Source of the DNA: CAVQGZ01 sp942491665
Lineage (GTDB): Bacteria; Actinomycetota; Actinomycetes; Jiangellales; Jiangellaceae
Length of the DNA stretch: 64,000 nucleotides
Reading direction: 5' to 3'
Assembly: GCA_942491665.1 (NCBI GenBank)
Contig: CALOBR010000005.1
Location: 372,001-436,000, forward strand
The position numbers were made by a program, and so were the translations under genes. The notes below the pieces were generated by a model, which ran no database searches, was not told the DNA's origin, and saw nothing but the letters and a program-made list of their open reading frames with translations. Each line of letters starts with the position of its first letter. Positions within the stretch are counted from its first letter, which is position 1. This document shows, in pieces, positions 59,427 through 64,000 of this stretch.

Positions 59427-59732
59427 TCAGCCGGAGGCGGAGAAGCTCGCGAGGCCCACGACCAAGAAGAGGATCGTGAACAGAACAGCCACCGCCGAGA
59501 GCACCAGGCCCACGATCGAGACGATCTTGGCAGCCTTGGCGATACCGTCCCCGGTGAGCCGACCCTGCGACGCGGCGATGTCGGCCAACGACTGGTTGGC
59601 CAGCACCCACCCGACGATGTGCAGGATCACCGGACACAAGATGAAGCCGAAGATCGCCGAGACGAGCGCCCAGATAGCCTTCTGGTCGGTCTCCGGCACC
59701 GGGGGCGGGTAGGCGTAGTTCTCGTAGCTCAC
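59427..59732 (-). CDS. DUF4190-type small membrane protein
   Basis: A 101-aa protein with a Pro/Tyr-rich N terminus (MSYENYAYPPPVPETDQKAI). Two hydrophobic helices follow (WALVSAIFGFILCPVILHIV and ILFLVVGLASFSA), with a polar loop between. This is the DUF4190 layout, whose function is unknown. GAGAGGAC lies before GTG 59732. An 18-bp palindrome sits at 59753-59770, about 20 bp upstream of the start, and may control it. Confidence 0.75.
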   Translation of the reverse strand: MSYENYAYPPPVPETDQKAIWALVSAIFGFILCPVILHIVGWVLANQSLADIAASQGRLTGDGIAKAAKIVSIVGLVLSAVAVLFTILFLVVGLASFSASG

Positions 59733-59752
59733 GGCAGCGTCCTCTCGGGTGC

Positions 59753-59770
59753 ACTCAGGCGTGCCTGAGT
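59753..59770. repeat. 18-bp perfect palindrome
   Basis: ACTCAGGC-GT-GCCTGAGT. It sits 21 bp upstream of the GTG start of the DUF4190 gene, where a repressor site would be expected. The core AGGC/GCCT recalls metal-regulator boxes but I cannot assign a protein. Confidence 0.55.
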
Positions 59771-59945
59771 CTATGAGCAGAGCGCGATCCCTTGGTGAAC
59801 GCGCCCTTGACCTTCTCGCAGGCCTCCTGTGCACCCGGGTACACCGGCCTCCTGCCCGGGCTGCGTCAAGCCATACGTCGTCGGGCTTGCTGAGCCGGAT
59901 GCGCACTGGGCCGCATACCCGCGCCGGGACGGGGTAGTGGGTGCC

Positions 59946-60260
59946 ATGAGCACATCGACCCCACCGCTGTCCCTATGCACCGCCTCGACGTTGCGCGACG
60001 TCGCCGACCAGGTGACGGCCTGGTCACACAGCCACGACGCACCGTCGGTCGCCGACAAGGCCGCGGACCTGGCCCGACGCACCGCCGCCCGGGTGGAGGA
60101 CGACCCGGTGCGCCTCGTCGCCTACGAGGCCGAGCGACATGCCCGCGACCGACCGTGGTTGCTGCCGGTGACCCTCATCGGCACGACAGCCCTGGTCGTC
60201 GGCATGGCGGTGCACGTCCGGTCTCGTCGACGCCGCCCCACGGACACCGACCACCGCTGA
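59946..60260 (+). CDS. Small membrane protein of unknown function
   Basis: A 104-aa protein beginning MSTSTPPLSLCTASTLRDVA. One transmembrane segment (LPVTLIGTTALVVGMAVHV) lies near the C terminus and a polar helical part (VADKAADLARRTAARVEDDP) lies before it. The layout resembles DUF3618-type proteins. Function unknown; it is upstream of a frame-disrupted small gene. Confidence 0.55.
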   Translation: MSTSTPPLSLCTASTLRDVADQVTAWSHSHDAPSVADKAADLARRTAARVEDDPVRLVAYEAERHARDRPWLLPVTLIGTTALVVGMAVHVRSRRRRPTDTDHR

Positions 60261-60279
60261 CAGCCAAAGGAGCATCGCC

Positions 60280-60500
60280 ATGCGTATCGCGCGGGTGCAC
60301 CGCTTCGCGATGGACGACGGCTCGTGGCAGTGGCAGGGCGCTGGTGACTCGGTGCGTCGCACAAGGCCGGCGCCACCAAGCTGGTCACGGCCCGGACCGT
60401 GGAAGACGATCTGACCCGACGCTTGCAGGAGCCGCTGGAGGCCGCCAGCGTTCCGATCGCATCCCGGATCCTCGACGCCTCCACTCACCCTGCCAACTGA
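60280..60500 (+). pseudogene. Small gene disrupted by a frameshift
   Basis: AAAGGAG before ATG 60280 is a good ribosome binding site. The first frame reads MRIARVHRFAMDDGSWQWQG, then GAGDSVRR, but ends early. One base over, near 60360, the sequence continues HKAGATKLVTARTVEDDLTR, then RLQEPLEAASVPIASRI to a TGA at 60498-60500. The most economical reading is a one-base loss in CGCCAC, joining into a 70-75 aa protein. No family is recognised. Confidence 0.5.
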
Positions 60501-60518
60501 TACCCCGGGGGGTATACT
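60500..60518. promoter_or_regulatory. CsoR/CstR-type operator fused to a leaderless -10
   Basis: ATACCCC-GG-GGGGTAT (60500-60515) is a perfect dyad of the kind bound by CsoR/CstR/RcnR repressors (copper or persulfide sensors). It overlaps TATACT (60513-60518), which lies 6 nt before ATG 60525. Binding would hide the -10 box of the DCC gene. Confidence 0.6.
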
Positions 60519-60524
60519 TCAGGC

Positions 60525-60914
60525 ATGGATGATGTGCGACCACTGTGGCTCTACGACGGCGACTGCGGAATGTGCGAGAAGGGGTCGGGACGCATTCGCG
60601 CCACCGTCGACCCGCCCGTGCGGATGAGCGCCTACCAGAACGTCGACCTCGACGCCATGGGCGTCAGCGCCGACCAGGTGCTGGCAGGACCGGTTCTGGT
60701 GCGCCCGGACGGGAGCACCCTGGTGGGCCCCGCCGCGATGTCGGCGATGCTGCGCCTGTCGCGCGCGCCGTTCCGCCAGGTCGGCGGCGTTATGGCGCTC
60801 CCTGGTGTGCGGCACGCGCTGGCGGTCGTCGGCCCCCGCCTCTACGCGGCGCGAGGGCACCTACCGGGCACCGACCCCGCCTGCGCGTCACCGGTCGCTC
60901 CCAACGCTGCGTGA
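60525..60914 (+). CDS. DCC-type thiol-disulfide oxidoreductase (DUF393)
   Basis: A 129-aa protein of the DCC family. The signature is LWLYDGDCGMCEKGSG (DxDCxMC) at residues 7-22, followed by a thioredoxin-like pattern (PVLVRPDGSTLVGPAAMSAM, LGVRHALAVVG-like). DCC proteins are proposed disulfide exchange proteins and some act in heavy-metal or sulfur handling. The promoter has a CsoR/CstR-type operator, pointing to control by copper or reactive sulfur. A kinase-like gene follows 18 bp later. Confidence 0.87.
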   Translation: MDDVRPLWLYDGDCGMCEKGSGRIRATVDPPVRMSAYQNVDLDAMGVSADQVLAGPVLVRPDGSTLVGPAAMSAMLRLSRAPFRQVGGVMALPGVRHALAVVGPRLYAARGHLPGTDPACASPVAPNAA

Positions 60915-60931
60915 CGCCCTAACCTGCGCGG

Positions 60932-61507
60932 GTGCCGCTCCTGACAGCCCGTTCACCGCTGCCCCGACGCCCGCGTCGGCTACTGGTGGCGGGCACGGCG
61001 GGCTCGGGCAAGACGACGGTGGCCGCTCGTGTCGGGGAGGCCCTCGACATCGGGCACGTTGAGATCGACGCGCTCTTCCACGGCCCTGGGTGGCAGCCCC
61101 GGGAGCAGTTCGTCGCCGACGTCGAGGCATTCTCCGATCGGCCGACGTGGGTGACGGAGTGGCAGTACGGCGCGGTGCGACCCCTGCTCGCGCAGCGGGC
61201 CGACCTGATCGTGTGGCTGGACCTTGCGCGGCATACCGTGATGCGTCAGGTCGTGCGCCGCACGCTGCATCGGCGCCTGCGGCGCGAGGTGATGTGGAAC
61301 GGCAACGTCGAGCCTCCTCTCTGGCGCATCGTGGCCGACGATGAGCACATCGTCCGGTGGGCCTGGCGGACGCACCCGCTGACGACGCGGCGGTTGCTGG
61401 ACCTGCTGTCTGCCCGACCCGAGATTCCTGTCGTCCGGCTTGCAGGCAGCGACGACGTTGCCGCGTGGATCGAGGGTCCGCTCCGTGAGGTGTGCCGCCC
61501 ACGGTGA
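60932..61507 (+). CDS. Adenylate-kinase-like P-loop protein (topology-modulation type)
   Basis: A 191-aa P-loop protein. Walker A is VAGTAGSGKTTVAARVGEAL near residue 19, then VEIDALFHGPGWQPREQF and WVTEWQYGAVRPLLAQRADL. The C-terminal RRTLHRRLRREVMWNGNVEP and HPLTTRRLLDLL match the FlaR/topology-modulation proteins of the adenylate kinase superfamily. Substrate unknown. GTG 60932 follows the DCC stop by 17 bp. Confidence 0.8.
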   Translation: MPLLTARSPLPRRPRRLLVAGTAGSGKTTVAARVGEALDIGHVEIDALFHGPGWQPREQFVADVEAFSDRPTWVTEWQYGAVRPLLAQRADLIVWLDLARHTVMRQVVRRTLHRRLRREVMWNGNVEPPLWRIVADDEHIVRWAWRTHPLTTRRLLDLLSARPEIPVVRLAGSDDVAAWIEGPLREVCRPR

Positions 61508-61588
61508 CGGGTAGGGCCTGCCCATGGCGACGGCACTGCTGCGATCCAGCGAGAACACCGGAACACGCCGCTGGGATGGTCGGATCAG

Positions 61589-61840
61589 ATGTCTGACCGT
61601 CCGTCGTTGATTCTCGATGTCGGTCTCGGGGGCCCTGGTAGGTGGCACCTCGAGCCCGACCATGACGCGGTGAGGGTGCCCGTGGGCGCTGCATACCGCC
61701 CACTGTGGGGCAGGTCGATGATCGGATCTGAGCCGATGGCGACAGCACTGAACGCGCTACGGCAACTCACCAGGAGTCAGGACCGCGCTGTCAGCGACGT
61801 CGTTCGAGATGCGCTCAGCCGGTACCTCCACATGAGCTGA
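61589..61840 (+). CDS. Possible ribbon-helix-helix small protein
   Basis: An 83-aa frame whose C-terminal third (ATALNALRQLTRSQDRAVSD, then VVRDALSRYL) has the pattern of an antitoxin-like ribbon-helix-helix domain. The N-terminal part (RPSLILDVGLGGPGRWHLEP) looks unrelated and may be chance frame. No ribosome binding site or toxin gene is seen. It sits in a zone of remnants, so it could be a fragment itself. Confidence 0.35.
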   Translation: MSDRPSLILDVGLGGPGRWHLEPDHDAVRVPVGAAYRPLWGRSMIGSEPMATALNALRQLTRSQDRAVSDVVRDALSRYLHMS

Positions 61841-61989
61841 GAAACGCCCTACATGCGGCAATTGAGGGACTCCTTCGAGACAGTCCCCAGGTCATGTTCA
61901 TCCCTGCGGGTCGCTGAGGCCGAGGCGTGCGGCGGGTCACCCAGCCCCCCGTCGGCGCTGGGAGCCAGCAAGCGGTACGCCAGCGGCGA

Positions 61990-62256
61990 CCCGTCACAAG
62001 CCCGGAAGCGATCCTTTGGCAGGTGCCCCAGGTTCTTGTCGTTCTCGTCGAGCTGCAGCCAGGCGGACGGCTTCTCGCTGTCGGCGAGTCACTGGACTAC
62101 CGGGGTGGTCTTGCCATAGCCCGCTGGCGCGGCGACGAGGGTCAACGGCAGCGAGGAGCCGTGGTCCAACCGCGCGGTGGGCACTTCGCGCGCGATTGCG
62201 TCGGGAGGAGGCGGCCCGGCGGTAGAGCTATGTGGTGAGGATCGATTCGGTCGCAT
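61990..62256 (-). pseudogene. Remnant of a LuxR-family (MalT/LAL-type) regulator gene
   Basis: From ATG 62256 the frame reads MRPNRSSPHSSTAGPPPPDA, an N terminus typical of large ATP-dependent LuxR regulators. The P-loop is LPLTLVAAPAGYGKTTPVVQ, and then TGA. In the same frame beyond the stop the text goes on LADSEKPSAWLQLDENDKNL, which matches the family, where the stop codon replaces an expected Trp (VQWLA). After about 90 residues it ends; some 800 residues of a normal LAL gene are missing. It is dead. Confidence 0.7.
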
Positions 62257-62388
62257 GCCCAGGCGCCGCCCGAGCGAGCCCTCCCACGGTCTCTGGCCAC
62301 CTCTCACCTGCACGAAGTGCGCGTAACCACCACACCCCAGTGGACTTGATCCTAAGGCGTGCGGTCTTCCGCGGCTATGCCATCGCGC

Positions 62389-63825
62389 CTAGTCCTGCCG
62401 CTCGATCTCACCGGGTCGCCACTCCTGGTCGAGCCAGGGCTGGAGCGGCCCGTACATGCGCAGAATGCAGAACCAGCTCTTGCCAGGGATGGTTTGCAGC
62501 CAGTTGCTCGCTCTTCCGGCGGGGGCGTGCGGACCGAAGTACAGGTCGTAGGAGCCGTCGTCGTTCTGGACGAAGCCGTCGGTTTGGCTGCCCAGCGTGG
62601 GGAACTGCTGGTCAGTCTGCAGCATCGACCTGGTCTGCGCGTCGTACAGCGTGACCGCCCAGAAGTCCGCCACCGGGACGTCTGTCGGGATGTGCAGTCG
62701 GTATGTCTTGGACCCGTCGAGCGGTCGCTTCTTCGAGTCACGGTAGGCGATCCCGTAGTCGGAGCCCTGCCCGACGTGGGGCGTGGCCATCGCCGGCGTG
62801 ACCGCCGTGTAGGCGTAGAAGAACATCGTGCGGGCGTCGAGGTTGCGGGCGCCGTCGGTCTCGAAGAACACGTTGCGGTCGGTAAAGGCGATGTTCCAGG
62901 CGCTGTCGCCGTCTGGGTACAACCTGGCGCCGTTTTGGCGCGGGCTCCACACGATGGCGCGTGCGGCCGCGTTCGCGATGGAGACGGCTTCGGTGAGGAT
63001 CTTCCTCATCCGGTCGTCGGGTGCGAACGGTTGACCCTTGACGATGCCGATGGACGCGATGAGGCCGCGCGTTTCAGGGTCGATCGCCTCGATGGGCTCG
63101 TACTGCACGACTGCGTCGAGGTCGTCGTAGAAGCTCATGTCGTTGCCGGCGATGGTGTTGAACTGCCGGCCGGAGATGTCGACGAACTCCGTGGTCGGCG
63201 GTTCGTCGGCGCTTGCCAGGGGGTAGATGCGCAGCGTCGACTTGATGTTGGCGACCGCGTTCTCGAGTCCCTTGCTGGTGTTCCCGCGGAGGAAGACCCA
63301 GTTGCGATACGTCTTCGACTGCAGGACGAAGTACCCATCGGGGGTCGCACCGTTGTGGTCGGGCGGAAGGATGAGGTACTTGCCGCCGAGCCCTTTGTCT
63401 TGTCCCGCCGGACCGAAGTCGCCGACGTAGCGGAACCAAGCGTCGTCGAGCGCGCCGAGCATGCCCGGTGGCAGTTCGATCACGGTCGGTCCGTCGGCCT
63501 TGAGATCGAGGAATGGAAACGCGTAGAGCGTCGACGTGTTCGCCGTCAGGAACAGCGACGTCGAGTCCAGCAGCTGCTCGGTGATCGGTACCTTGTTCGA
63601 GGCGTCCGCCCCCACCAGCTTGTTGCCTCGACCGAGGCCGTGGATCGATGCGGCTCCGAGGTTGTTCAAGAACACCTGCACCGCGCGCGATCGATCCAGA
63701 TAGTCGTACACCGTGTCGACGGTGGCGTCACTCGGCACGCCGTCGGTGAACTCGAGCGTGCCGATGGGCGTCTGGACCGAGTCGGGTGTCGTGATCGAGG
63801 TCGGAACCTCTGTTGTCATCTTCAT
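62389..63825 (-). CDS. DUF1254/DUF1214 domain protein
   Basis: A 478-aa protein. The N-terminal DUF1254 part reads VDTVYDYLDRSRAVQVFLNN, TANTSTLYAFPFLDLKADGP and VIELPPGMLGALDDAWFRY. The C-terminal DUF1214 part reads SYDLYFGPHAPAGRASNWLQ, then TIPGKSWFCILRMYGPLQPW. This pair of domains is widespread in bacteria and often plasmid- or island-borne; the function is unknown. GGAGGAG before ATG 63825 supports the start (ATG 63819 also possible). It borders a zone of remnants. Confidence 0.88.
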   Translation of the reverse strand: MKMTTEVPTSITTPDSVQTPIGTLEFTDGVPSDATVDTVYDYLDRSRAVQVFLNNLGAASIHGLGRGNKLVGADASNKVPITEQLLDSTSLFLTANTSTLYAFPFLDLKADGPTVIELPPGMLGALDDAWFRYVGDFGPAGQDKGLGGKYLILPPDHNGATPDGYFVLQSKTYRNWVFLRGNTSKGLENAVANIKSTLRIYPLASADEPPTTEFVDISGRQFNTIAGNDMSFYDDLDAVVQYEPIEAIDPETRGLIASIGIVKGQPFAPDDRMRKILTEAVSIANAAARAIVWSPRQNGARLYPDGDSAWNIAFTDRNVFFETDGARNLDARTMFFYAYTAVTPAMATPHVGQGSDYGIAYRDSKKRPLDGSKTYRLHIPTDVPVADFWAVTLYDAQTRSMLQTDQQFPTLGSQTDGFVQNDDGSYDLYFGPHAPAGRASNWLQTIPGKSWFCILRMYGPLQPWLDQEWRPGEIERQD

Positions 63826-64000
63826 TCTCGTGGATCTCCTCCTGGCCGCTGTGGCCCTACCGGGGCGATTCCCCGTCGTCTTGTGTATCGATCGCCGCGC
63901 GGGTCTGCGCCCGCCCCAAAGAAGAGGCGAACGTGCCGTCACCGGGGCTAACCCGCCCGGAACAACGGCGATGAGCACGTCATCCCGGGTAGCCCGTGCC

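Noticed and set aside
1..64000. tRNA, rRNA, CRISPR array, insertion sequence or prophage
   Set aside because: No cloverleaf with a GTTCGAATC-like T arm, no repeated spacer pattern and no transposase, integrase or phage gene was seen.

Overview
The window reads as chromosomal DNA of a high-GC actinomycete. Third codon positions are strongly G/C, GTG starts are common, and genes are packed with 4-nt GTGA/ATGA overlaps. Many genes have a TANNNT box about 6 nt before the start codon, which is the mark of leaderless actinobacterial mRNAs. Gene content (HrpA with DUF3418, PucR regulator, Ski2-like helicase, arginine deiminase) fits Micrococcales, perhaps the Intrasporangiaceae group, but the family is a guess. 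I saw no rRNA, tRNA, CRISPR array, insertion sequence or prophage.

Layout. 0-6.2 kb: a truncated DM13 membrane protein, a SnoaL-like protein, the RNA helicase HrpA, a small monooxygenase and a methyltransferase. 6.6-10.4 kb: an ECF sigma factor with a membrane partner, a decayed metallo-beta-lactamase gene, a membrane-associated GTPase and an acetyltransferase. 10.4-16.9 kb: a 2-hydroxyacid (glycolate/lactate) module with a PucR regulator, glcD-glcF and a convergent lactate permease. 17-23.5 kb: a frameshifted DUF4239-like pseudogene, a caspase-fold-like protein beside an L,D-transpeptidase, DUF309, a methyltransferase paired with a 684-aa acyl-ACP-reductase-like protein, and an SDR. 23.7-27.3 kb: a tightly coupled three-gene unit of a novel helical protein, a MoxR-type AAA+ ATPase and a DUF2201/vWA protein.

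28-33 kb: a heliorhodopsin with all four photochemically important residues. It heads a minus-strand unit with DUF1801 and HAD genes, and is divergent from a HemN-like radical-SAM gene and a GH13 glucosidase. 34-40 kb: a 4-hydroxybutyryl-CoA-dehydratase-like enzyme with a PGAP1-like hydrolase, a GH2 glycosidase and an HMG-CoA reductase. 40-45 kb: an acetyltransferase, a ClbS/DfsB-type protein, and a four-domain CoA-disulfide reductase-rhodanese-TusA-DsrE fusion. 45-51 kb: GlsB, a beta-CASP nuclease, an MBL hydrolase, a DUF389 protein coupled to an orphan solute-binding lipoprotein, and a 2-phosphoglycerate-kinase-like gene followed by a 59-aa gene. 51-59 kb: a multicopper oxidase, a flavin disulfide reductase, a Ski2-like helicase, arginine deiminase and an acyltransferase. 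59-64 kb: small membrane proteins, a DCC thiol oxidoreductase under a CsoR/CstR-type operator, an adenylate-kinase-like gene, a zone of gene remnants and a DUF1254/DUF1214 protein.

The strongest leads are the heliorhodopsin locus, the MoxR-vWA triad with its degraded HExxH motif, the caspase-like protein next to the cell-wall enzyme, and the recurring leaderless promoters.
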